A DNA stretch of 6,970 nt from JBHHYN01 sp046757565 (GTDB lineage Bacteria; Pseudomonadota; Gammaproteobacteria; Eutrophobiales; Eutrophobiaceae). A program made the position numbers and the translations under genes. Below are positions 1 to 5,375 of the stretch, one piece after another (the stretch's first letter is position 1; every line of letters begins with the position of its first letter). The notes below the pieces were generated by a model. That model did no database searches. It had not been told where the DNA came from and was given only the letters and a program-made list of their open reading frames with translations. The DNA is taken from contig JBHHYN010000136.1 of NCBI GenBank assembly GCA_046757565.1, positions 1 through 6,970 on the forward strand. The letters run 5' to 3'.

Positions 1-24
1 TTTTATTCAAAAGTCTTTCTTGTT

Positions 25-49
25 AACCCACAGATTCTGCTGAAGAGCC
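25..49 (+). repeat. Left copy of the 25-bp inverted repeat flanking the gene block
   Basis: Positions 25-46 are the exact reverse complement of 6926-6947. Allowing one mismatch extends the match to 25-49 against 6923-6947 (24 of 25). The sequence reads AACCCACAG at the outer edge and AGAGCC at the inner edge. Sequence beyond the match on either side is unrelated to the other copy, as expected for terminal inverted repeats of a transposable element rather than a longer duplication. Two readings remain open: the ends of one element enclosing all six genes, or the gene-facing ends of two copies of an insertion sequence lying mostly outside the window. The inner edge (GGCTCTTC/GGGTCTTC read outward) resembles my recollection of ISL3-family termini. 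That family label is weak. Confidence 0.8.
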
Positions 50-160
50 AATTTTGGTTATCGGGGGATTTTTTCCCCACATTTTAAAATTAGATTTAGT
101 TTTCACACAGCCTGGCAGGCGGGAATCCAGTAAAGCAACGTCCGCTTGCGGCAAGGATGT

Positions 161-1117
161 TTATTCTGATTTCCTTCTGTTAAGCAGTTTTTCCGAAAGA
201 GCCGGGCCCTGTCCCGGCTGACTCCATGGACACACCTGAATACATATGCCGCAACCGAATGTTTTTACGAAGTAGGGAACACATTTATCAAAATTGACAT
301 ACCATTTTTTAATACCTCGTACCAGATGCCTTGAATCACTGATGGCATCGGCGGGACAGTCAATGGTACAGCGCCGGCAACTCAGGCATAGATCTTCAAC
401 ACCAATATCAACCGGTTTATCAACCGCCATGGGTAAATCCGTCAATATTGTGGCGAGCCGGATATTTGATCCAAACTTCTTGTTGATCAGGGATCCATGT
501 TTACCGAGTTCACCCATCCCTGCCTTGATAGCGAGTGGAATATGCAGAATGTCCGCACTTTCGCAATAGGCCCGGGCCGGCCAGCCAAGATGACGAATAT
601 AGCGTGCGAGTCTGACTACAATTCCGGTAATTTCCATATAGGTGCGCATTGTTTCCATGCCGCCTCTCAACTCCGTGACGTACTCCATTTCATCAAAATC
701 CATGGGAGAGGCAATCGATACAGCGTACCTGAAAGGCGTTTCATAATTCCGGTATAACGCTTCTTCCGTCACGCTGGTGATGCCGGCTGCACCGGCGCCC
801 AGTTGACGCGCCACCTGTTTAATTTCGTCAGCCATCGCAACAGGATCGGTAACTTCCCTGCGTTTTTTCGAGATTGGACCATCTGCCTTGCGTAGCCGCC
901 AGCGTGACAGCAGGCCCTTGAAGAATAATCGAAACGGCATGGTAATCAGGAAAAAATCTTCCAGCGCCTGCCACTCCAGTTGACGCCTGCCCGATCCATG
1001 AAAGATTTGAACAGGACGGACCTTATCAATAACACCGAAACCATTTATCCAGTTTCCGGAAACCGGTGAGACCCGATACTTGAAATGATACGTCGGTGAT
1101 GGGAATCTTTGTTTCAT
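161..1117 (-). CDS. Reductive-dehalogenase-like (RdhA-like) corrinoid/iron-sulfur protein, cytoplasmic
   Basis: This 318-residue protein resembles the C-terminal catalytic half of corrinoid reductive dehalogenases, and more distantly epoxyqueuosine reductase QueG. Two [4Fe-4S] motifs are visible: C244-x2-C247-x2-C250-x3-C254-P, and C279-x9-C289-x2-C292-x3-C296-P. Ahead of them lies the family-like block IPLAIKAGMGELGKHG (193-208), then a TDLP segment and a KWYVNFDKC stretch before the second cluster. Tyr160, just before IRHLGWPARAY, may match the proton-donor Tyr of RdhA enzymes, but the alignment is by eye. Known family members remove halide from organohalides using cob(I)alamin; corrinoid binding here is inferred. 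It has no twin-arginine signal and no membrane segment, so it is probably a cytoplasmic, non-respiratory type. At 318 residues it is shorter than typical RdhA (about 450-500). Its start overlaps the stop of the 68-residue gene by ATGA, which implies translational coupling. Substrate unknown; a non-dehalogenase redox role is possible. Confidence 0.8.
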   Translation of the reverse strand: MKQRFPSPTYHFKYRVSPVSGNWINGFGVIDKVRPVQIFHGSGRRQLEWQALEDFFLITMPFRLFFKGLLSRWRLRKADGPISKKRREVTDPVAMADEIKQVARQLGAGAAGITSVTEEALYRNYETPFRYAVSIASPMDFDEMEYVTELRGGMETMRTYMEITGIVVRLARYIRHLGWPARAYCESADILHIPLAIKAGMGELGKHGSLINKKFGSNIRLATILTDLPMAVDKPVDIGVEDLCLSCRRCTIDCPADAISDSRHLVRGIKKWYVNFDKCVPYFVKTFGCGICIQVCPWSQPGQGPALSEKLLNRRKSE

Positions 1118-1320
1118 TCCTGTTTATCATTAAAAAGATCTTCAAGAAACAGGGTATCGCCCTCCCGTTGCGCCCGCTTGTAGTCACGCCGAATAGTGTG
1201 ACCTTTAATCAGCCAATAAAGGAGGAGTTTGATCGTATCGGTGAGCAGCATAAGATCACGCCTGATGCGCTGGAGCAGGCCCGGGTCTTGAAGGTAATAC
1301 CTCTTTTCAAATGAGTTCAT
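1114..1320 (-). CDS. Small hypothetical protein coupled to the RdhA-like gene
   Basis: I do not recognise this 68-residue protein. It is rich in Arg and Lys, with one hydrophobic or amphipathic stretch (about residues 23-38, LMLLTDTIKLLLYWLI) flanked by basic segments, and an acidic tail ending DLFNDKQE. It could be a single-pass or peripheral membrane protein. The case for a real gene is the 4-base ATGA overlap of its stop with the start of the RdhA-like gene, on the same strand and with no other gene available to lead that unit. No clear Shine-Dalgarno sequence precedes its ATG. It does not look like the classical RdhB anchor, which has two or three membrane helices, though a loosely analogous membrane-tethering role is conceivable. 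A plus-strand open frame of similar length overlaps it, so coding status is probable, not certain. Confidence 0.6.
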   Translation of the reverse strand: MNSFEKRYYLQDPGLLQRIRRDLMLLTDTIKLLLYWLIKGHTIRRDYKRAQREGDTLFLEDLFNDKQE

Positions 1321-1367
1321 GGAAATTAACAGGTCTGTTTTTGACAGGGATGTTGATCAACTTTAGA

Positions 1368-1376
1368 ATAATTTAT
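1368..1376. repeat. Left 9-bp target-site duplication of the MITE
   Basis: ATAATTTAT lies directly against the left terminal repeat and is repeated in the same orientation at 1614-1622. The next base, C, also matches, but it is better counted as the first base of the CACTGC terminus. An exact 9-bp direct repeat bracketing terminal inverted repeats is the signature of transposition. Confidence 0.8.
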
Positions 1377-1613
1377 CACTGCTGTCCCGTTAACGTTACA
1401 TTGTCATACCGGACCCCGTATCAAGTACGGGGCAGGCTTGATCCGGTATCCAGCAAGACCTTGAAAACACTGGATTCCGGATAAGTGCTCTGCACTTTCC
1501 GGAATGACGGGACTAGGTTTCAATCTCATGTGTCGAATCATTAATACAAACCATAAAATGGGCGTATTCAATACATTATGCAACATTCTGTTTAACTTAA
1601 CGGGATAGCAGTG
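1377..1613. mobile_element. 237-bp MITE-like element with terminal inverted repeats
   Basis: The termini are CACTGCTGTCCCGTTAA at 1377-1393 and its inverted copy, ending GGGATAGCAGTG, at 1597-1613; 16 of 17 positions agree. Exact 9-bp direct repeats ATAATTTAT flank the element. There is no transposase inside: the only open frame is about 60 codons with no recognisable motif. This makes it a non-autonomous miniature element moved by a transposase elsewhere. A 9-bp duplication fits several families, including some IS4-type elements, but I cannot name the parent. It carries two palindromic GTCAT-CCGG units near its left half. It sits 56 bp upstream of the minus-strand 68-residue gene and 159 bp upstream of the plus-strand decarboxylase, where it could alter expression of both. 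Confidence 0.8.
1403..1508. repeat. Pair of inverted palindromic GTCAT-CCGG...CCGG-ATCCAG units inside the MITE
   Basis: Unit one (1403-1453) starts GTCATACCGGA and ends TCCGGTATCCAG. Its stem ATACCGGA/TCCGGTAT (1406-1413 with 1442-1449) encloses a second hairpin, CCCCGTA/TACGGGG (1414-1420 with 1426-1432). Unit two, on the opposite strand (1470-1508), has the same edges, GTCATTCCGGA and CCGGAATCCAG. Its own stem is ATTCCGG/CCGGAAT, with an inner AAGTGC/GCACTT pair around loop TCT. Such palindromic units are widely dispersed in proteobacterial genomes. Transcripts from either strand would fold strongly. Confidence 0.7.
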
Positions 1614-1622
1614 ATAATTTAT
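1614..1622. repeat. Right 9-bp target-site duplication of the MITE
   Basis: ATAATTTAT abuts the right terminal inverted repeat and matches the direct repeat at 1368-1376 exactly, marking the insertion boundary of the miniature element. Confidence 0.8.
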
Positions 1623-1666
1623 CCAGGAACGATAGATGCAGTAATTATTGGTGTCGTCCTCATTTA

Positions 1667-1695
1667 TTGTGGACCTTATTCAATCGCATTAACAT
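1667..1695 (+). promoter_or_regulatory. Weak candidate sigma70 promoter for the decarboxylase
   Basis: TTGTGG (1667-1672) and TAACAT (1690-1695) are separated by 17 bp and match the -35 and -10 consensus at 3 and 4 of 6 positions. They are placed about 80 bp ahead of the decarboxylase ATG, in the unique sequence between the MITE and the gene. Nothing else in 1623-1772 looks like a gene, RNA or riboswitch. The match is only a little better than chance. Confidence 0.25.
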
Positions 1696-1772
1696 TCTGA
1701 CAGGACACTATTCCAGGGACAAAGGCAATTCGATGTGCAGTGATAAATGCTGATCCCGAAGACATTTAAATC

Positions 1773-3242
1773 ATGAATGATAAACCCGCCGGGTTTCACA
1801 TGGACATGGAAACCTTCCGGCGTAATGGCTATGCGGTGATTGACTGGCTGGTCGACTATTACAGGAACGTAGAATCTTACCCGGTACTCGCACAGGTTGA
1901 ACCGGATGCTGTCCGCAGCAAGCTGCCACAGAGACCGCCACTCAGGGGAGAGAGTTTTGAGGCGATGTTGCGGGATGTCGAAGATTTTATCCTGCCGGGC
2001 ATCAGCCACTGGCAATCCCCGAACTTCTTTGCGTTCTTTCCTGCAAACAGCTCACCACCGGCCATCCTCGGGGAAATTCTATCCGCCGGTTTAGGTGTAC
2101 AGGGGATGTTATGGGCCACAAGTCCGGCCTGTACGGAAGTCGAGACACTGATGATGGATTGGCTGGTGGAGATGCTGGGTTTGCCGGAGAAATTTACCTC
2201 CCGCACCCGTGGCGGTGGAGTTATTCAGGATTCTGCTTCGAGTGCCACACTGTGTGCCCTGCTTGCCGCCCGTGAACGGGCCACCCGGTATGAAAGCAAC
2301 AAGTCAGGGTGTGATGGCAGCCTTATTGCCTATGCCTCGACACAATCACACTCATCGATTGAGAAGGCGTGCATGATAGCAGGTATCGGCACAGGTAATC
2401 TTCGAAAGATAGACGTGGATGATTCATTTACCATGCGGCCTGATCGCTTAGTGAGACAGATACAGGATGACAAGTCATCAGGGTTGATCCCTTTTTTTGT
2501 TTGCGGTTGTGTGGGCACCACATCTTCCCTGGCGCTGGATCCGATACCGAAAATTGCCCGAATTTGTAAAGAGCATGGGCTATGGTTGCATATTGATGCG
2601 GCCATGGCAGGCTCGGCGGCCGTATGTCCGGAATTTCGATTCATTAATGAGGGCGTGCATGATGCGGACAGCTATACGTTTAATCCTCATAAATGGATGT
2701 TTACGAATTTTGATTGTAATGCCTTCTTTGTTGACGACCGTGCGACTTTGATAAACGCACTCAGCATCCTGCCGGAATATCTGCGTAATCAGGCGACGGA
2801 AAGCGGAGCGGTGATTGATTACCGCGACTGGCAAATACCATTGGGGCGCCGGTTTCGGGCCCTTAAGTTGTGGTTCGTTATTCGTCATTACGGCATTGAG
2901 GGGCTGCAATATCACATCCGCCGGCACGTTGAACTGGCCCGGATGTTTGCGCAGTGGATACGTGCCAGCGACGTCTTTGATCTAGTGGTCGAGTCCTCAC
3001 TCAACCTGATCTGTTTCACCCATCGTGCCGGCGACGAGTTTACCGAAAAGCTGATGCACTATGTGAACGCTACCGGGAAAATCTACCTGACCCATACCCG
3101 GCTTAACGGTACCTTTACGTTGCGCATATCAATAGGACAAACCTATTCGGAAATAGAGCACGTTGAACGCGCATGGGAGTTGTTGCAACAGGCAAGCAAC
3201 AAGTTGAGCGATGCAGCAGGGGTTGCAGGTGGACAGGATTAA
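1773..3242 (+). CDS. PLP-dependent aromatic-L-amino-acid decarboxylase (group II)
   Basis: The 489-residue protein is a full-length group II decarboxylase of the AADC/tyrosine/tryptophan decarboxylase type, which turns an aromatic L-amino acid into its amine plus CO2. Landmarks in order: HWQSPNFFAFFP (79-90), SPACTEVETLMMDWL (117-131), QSHSSIEKA with PLP-stacking His193, HIDAAMAGS with Asp275 for the PLP pyridine nitrogen, NPHKW with Schiff-base Lys307, and DYRDWQIPLGRRFRALKLWF (349-368). Tyr336 in LPEYLRN matches the catalytic-loop Tyr332 of human AADC; its retention favours true decarboxylation over oxidative aldehyde synthesis. Met278 replaces the Tyr of human HVDAAYAGS. A weak GAAG lies 11 bp before the ATG. 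The gene converges on the DUF711 gene with a 31-bp gap. Preference among Tyr, Phe, Trp, Dopa or halogenated forms cannot be read from sequence. Confidence 0.9.
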   Translation: MNDKPAGFHMDMETFRRNGYAVIDWLVDYYRNVESYPVLAQVEPDAVRSKLPQRPPLRGESFEAMLRDVEDFILPGISHWQSPNFFAFFPANSSPPAILGEILSAGLGVQGMLWATSPACTEVETLMMDWLVEMLGLPEKFTSRTRGGGVIQDSASSATLCALLAARERATRYESNKSGCDGSLIAYASTQSHSSIEKACMIAGIGTGNLRKIDVDDSFTMRPDRLVRQIQDDKSSGLIPFFVCGCVGTTSSLALDPIPKIARICKEHGLWLHIDAAMAGSAAVCPEFRFINEGVHDADSYTFNPHKWMFTNFDCNAFFVDDRATLINALSILPEYLRNQATESGAVIDYRDWQIPLGRRFRALKLWFVIRHYGIEGLQYHIRRHVELARMFAQWIRASDVFDLVVESSLNLICFTHRAGDEFTEKLMHYVNATGKIYLTHTRLNGTFTLRISIGQTYSEIEHVERAWELLQQASNKLSDAAGVAGGQD

Positions 3243-3243
3243 C

Positions 3244-3292
3244 CGTGATGGACAAAGCAAGGGATTTCCTGCGTTAACCGGGGCCCATCACG
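3244..3292. repeat. Inverted repeat across the convergent gene junction
   Basis: CGTGATGG (3244-3251) pairs with CCATCACG (3285-3292) across a 33-base loop. The right arm falls in the last codons of the DUF711 gene and the left arm just past the decarboxylase stop. It could slow or end transcription from both sides, but the loop is long and no T-run follows either arm, so it does not qualify as a normal intrinsic terminator. Confidence 0.25.
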
Positions 3293-4527
3293 CTCGAGTC
3301 GGTGAGATAAGGATTATCGAAATGAACACTTTCCCCGGCTTTCTTTCCGGAAACCGGTAAAAGGCGTGCGGAAAGGGGCTTGCGAAGTTTTGTGGCGAGT
3401 GCGGCAACATCTCTGATCAGTGCCGCAAGTGTATCGACCGGCACGTCACCCGGCAACGGCACCACATCGAGACCTGTGCCACAGACACTTGAAAAAAGGA
3501 GTAATTCAGAGACGCTGTATCGGCCCTCGGCCGCACGCCGGGCCAGCACCGGATCCTCCAGTACCGGTAACATCAGGCCGGAATAACCGCACGTCCTGAT
3601 ACTGAGTCCCTTGAGCACATCCGTGATGGCGGCACAGGCAGAGAGCGTCGACGGGTTTCCAAAGGGTTCGCCGATGAGCATTTCAATGGCCCGGCCGATA
3701 CTGGCATCCAGGCCCGGAGCAGGGGAGACATCGATACCCAGGTAACGCAGACCGGTGCGTTGCGCGATTTCGGTAGCCAGCTTTTCTATCGGGTCCAGGG
3801 CGGTTTCCATTTGTGTCTTGAGTCTTGTTTTGGCTTCCCGCATGCTGACTGTTCCGGTGAAGGCTGTTTGTAAAATATTGGGTGACTCCAGGCCGATGCT
3901 GAAGGCGTTGGTTCCGGCGTGGTAAGCGGCCGGGAAAAAAGGCGTGCCGGGCGGACACCATGCGGTCCCAGCAAAGCGAAAATTTCCTTCACCTCCCGGC
4001 GTGTCACGGGCGATAGCAGCAATCGCCTCAGCGGCCGATCGCGCACTCCGCTGGTGGATTCCTTGCTCAGGTGAGGCGACACTCACCGAAAAGCTGATAT
4101 TGCTGGTTTGATTGATGAGTTGTGCCGCCCATCCGGCGAAACCCGGGTCGTGTTGATCATCCTTGATTACGGGACCAATGCTGAACAGGATCTCGTGCTC
4201 TGTGGCGAGACGGTCGATGGCCCGGATGGTTTCGAGGGCGGCAGGACTCTTCCAATCCATTATATATTCGGACAGTGATTGTGTGGCCATACGAAGCGTC
4301 TGAATCTCATACCCCAACGCCTCAAATTTTCTGCGGGTCTGCTGCAGAAATTTGATATTTGCCTCTATCTTTTCAAGCTCGGTTCCGTTGCCGAGTTGCA
4401 TTCCCGCCGTTATCGTCCGTATACGGAAGTTCATTGGGGCAGAGTTAGCTTTGAGTCTGGAAAATGGCCACAGGGAAGCTGTTCCAAGCAGACCGAGGAA
4501 GTAACGTCGGGAGAGCCTGATTTCCAT
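3274..4527 (-). CDS. DUF711/UPF0210 family protein with twin-arginine export signal
   Basis: The 417-residue protein begins MEIRLSRRYFLGLLG. SRRYFLG (6-12) is a good twin-arginine motif, followed by a hydrophobic stretch to about residue 22 and a plausible cleavage near ANSA (27-30), so the folded protein is probably exported to the periplasm. The rest matches DUF711 (UPF0210): FRIRTITAGMQL (34-45), FFPAAYHAG (197-205), the block GIDVSPAPGLDASIGRAIEML (264-284), CGYSGLMLPVLED (313-325) and SVCGTGLDVVPLPGDVPVDTLAALI (347-371). The family has no established reaction that I know of; its fold has been linked to pyruvate-formate-lyase-like barrels. Family members I recall lack a signal peptide, so export is notable. 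It follows the IYD-like gene by 12 bp on the same strand and is probably cotranscribed. No strong Shine-Dalgarno precedes its ATG, which suggests coupled or weak translation. Family assignment is strong; role unknown. Confidence 0.85.
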   Translation of the reverse strand: MEIRLSRRYFLGLLGTASLWPFSRLKANSAPMNFRIRTITAGMQLGNGTELEKIEANIKFLQQTRRKFEALGYEIQTLRMATQSLSEYIMDWKSPAALETIRAIDRLATEHEILFSIGPVIKDDQHDPGFAGWAAQLINQTSNISFSVSVASPEQGIHQRSARSAAEAIAAIARDTPGGEGNFRFAGTAWCPPGTPFFPAAYHAGTNAFSIGLESPNILQTAFTGTVSMREAKTRLKTQMETALDPIEKLATEIAQRTGLRYLGIDVSPAPGLDASIGRAIEMLIGEPFGNPSTLSACAAITDVLKGLSIRTCGYSGLMLPVLEDPVLARRAAEGRYSVSELLLFSSVCGTGLDVVPLPGDVPVDTLAALIRDVAALATKLRKPLSARLLPVSGKKAGESVHFDNPYLTDSSVMGPG

Positions 4528-4539
4528 AGCTGTATCTGG

Positions 4540-5247
4540 CTAATGAATTGTGCGCGCAAAATAGACGCCTGATCTAAAATTACATAAAACAGGATATTTC
4601 CTGTAATGACTTTTCCGAATATCCGGTATGACGGCATCTCTCTCCGGATAGCCGGCAACAAGTATCAGGAAGGGACGCTCGTTACCGGGCCGGTCAAGTA
4701 TCTCATTTAAAAAACCCATTGGACTGGGAGTATGGGTAAGTGATACCAGGCCGGCACGATGGATTGCGGTAATCAGCATACCTGAAGCGATCCCGACTGA
4801 TTCTGTCACGTAATAATTTTTTACTTTCCGGCCATCTTGCAACACACCATAGCTCTGGGCAAATATTACGATTAGGTAAGGGGCGGTTTCCAGGAATGGC
4901 TTATGCTCATCCGTTCCCAGACAGGCCAGCGCATCAAGCCATTCACGCGGTGCGCGTTTTTGATAAAATTCATGTTCTTCTTTTTCTGCAGTAACCCGAA
5001 TCTGATGTTTAATTTCAGGATCACTGACAACCACAAAACGCCATGGTTGCATATTGGCGCCACAGGGTGCTGTTCCGGCGGTTAGTAAACACTCTTCGAT
5101 GACCTCGCGTGGAACAGGCCGGCTTGAAAAACAGCGTACAGTGCGCCGTCTTTGCATCTCTTTGCGAAACGATGCCGCCCGTCGTTTCATCTCCTCCGGT
5201 GGATATTCGCGATATGATTCGAGTGGAATGAATTTAGGTTGTGTCAC
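4540..5247 (-). CDS. Iodotyrosine-deiodinase-like flavin nitroreductase (putative halotyrosine dehalogenase)
   Basis: This FMN nitroreductase-fold protein (235 residues from the chosen GTG) aligns by eye along its length with iodotyrosine deiodinase (IYD), which reductively removes iodide, bromide or chloride from halotyrosine. Conserved blocks: RRRTVRCFSSRPVP, the FMN-binding TAGTAPCGANMQPWRFVVV, ETAPYLIVIF, YYVTESVGIASGMLITAIHRAGLV, and a THTP segment where IYD places the Thr that hydrogen-bonds flavin N5. The active-site lid keeps all three substrate-zwitterion contacts, Glu91, Tyr95 and Lys116. These are the numbers I recall for the Haliscomenobacter enzyme and correspond to the mammalian Glu-Tyr-Lys triad. 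Ordinary nitroreductases lack this lid triad. An upstream in-frame GTG at 5253 overlaps the Shine-Dalgarno, so the shorter start is chosen. It leads the DUF711 gene and is divergent from tryptophanase. Substrate halogenation is inferred. Confidence 0.85.
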   Translation of the reverse strand: MTQPKFIPLESYREYPPEEMKRRAASFRKEMQRRRTVRCFSSRPVPREVIEECLLTAGTAPCGANMQPWRFVVVSDPEIKHQIRVTAEKEEHEFYQKRAPREWLDALACLGTDEHKPFLETAPYLIVIFAQSYGVLQDGRKVKNYYVTESVGIASGMLITAIHRAGLVSLTHTPSPMGFLNEILDRPGNERPFLILVAGYPERDAVIPDIRKSHYRKYPVLCNFRSGVYFARTIH

Positions 5248-5252
5248 GTTCA

Positions 5253-5258
5253 CCTCCT
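5253..5258 (-). promoter_or_regulatory. Shine-Dalgarno sequence that fixes the IYD-like gene start
   Basis: On the minus strand this is AGGAGG, followed by five bases (TGAAC) and then GTG at 5247-5245, an ideal spacing. The alternative in-frame GTG at 5253-5251 begins within the Shine-Dalgarno itself and so is unlikely to be used. Confidence 0.75.
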
Positions 5259-5302
5259 GTATTGACTCTATATTCTGATCTCTCTTTGTTCTTGTATTTG
5301 AT

Positions 5303-5330
5303 ATTATATTAACCCACTCTTATTGGTGAA
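5303..5330 (-). promoter_or_regulatory. Candidate sigma70 promoter for the IYD-like/DUF711 unit
   Basis: On the minus strand TTCACC (5330-5325, 4 of 6 to the -35 consensus) and a perfect TATAAT (5308-5303) are separated by 16 bp. Transcription would begin near 5296, giving a leader of about 50 bases to the GTG at 5247. The site lies in the AT-rich 128-bp spacer shared with the divergent tryptophanase gene, so the two units could be co-regulated from here. No operator palindrome stands out. Confidence 0.5.
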
Positions 5331-5375
5331 TACACTCTAATCTGAACAACCATCTTTACCGGAGTTATCAGAATA

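Noticed and set aside
63..78. GGGG/CCCC arms around a T-run, resembling a terminator for the RdhA-like unit
   Set aside because: On the minus strand the A-rich loop lies inside the arms and no T-run follows the hairpin, so it lacks the layout of an intrinsic terminator.
110..120. GCCTGGCAGGC odd palindrome downstream of the RdhA-like gene
   Set aside because: A one-base centre leaves too small a loop, and no T-run follows; probably chance.
142..155. Overlapping CCGC/GCGG and CTTG/CAAG arms just after the RdhA-like stop
   Set aside because: The possible stems are 4 bp with loops of two or three bases and no T-run, too weak to call a terminator.
161..1117. Epoxyqueuosine reductase QueG as the identity of the iron-sulfur protein
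   Set aside because: The PLAIKAGMGELGKHG block, the TDLP segment and the KWYVN stretch resemble RdhA more than QueG, and the overall layout differs.
1096..1314. 72-codon plus-strand open frame opposite the 68-residue gene
   Set aside because: It has no recognised motif or neighbour on its strand, while the minus-strand frame has a stop/start overlap with the RdhA-like gene.
1404..1586. 60-codon minus-strand open frame inside the MITE
   Set aside because: It runs through the palindromic repeats and shows no protein motif; not a transposase remnant I can support.
5228..5278. 16-codon frame upstream of tryptophanase as a TnaC-type leader
   Set aside because: The peptide has no tryptophan, lies antisense to the 5' end of the IYD-like gene, and no tnaC-like boxA or rut layout is apparent.
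5298..5326. TTGATA with TATTGG as a plus-strand tryptophanase promoter
   Set aside because: The -10 match is poor and other -35/-10 pairs are equally weak, so I could not choose one.
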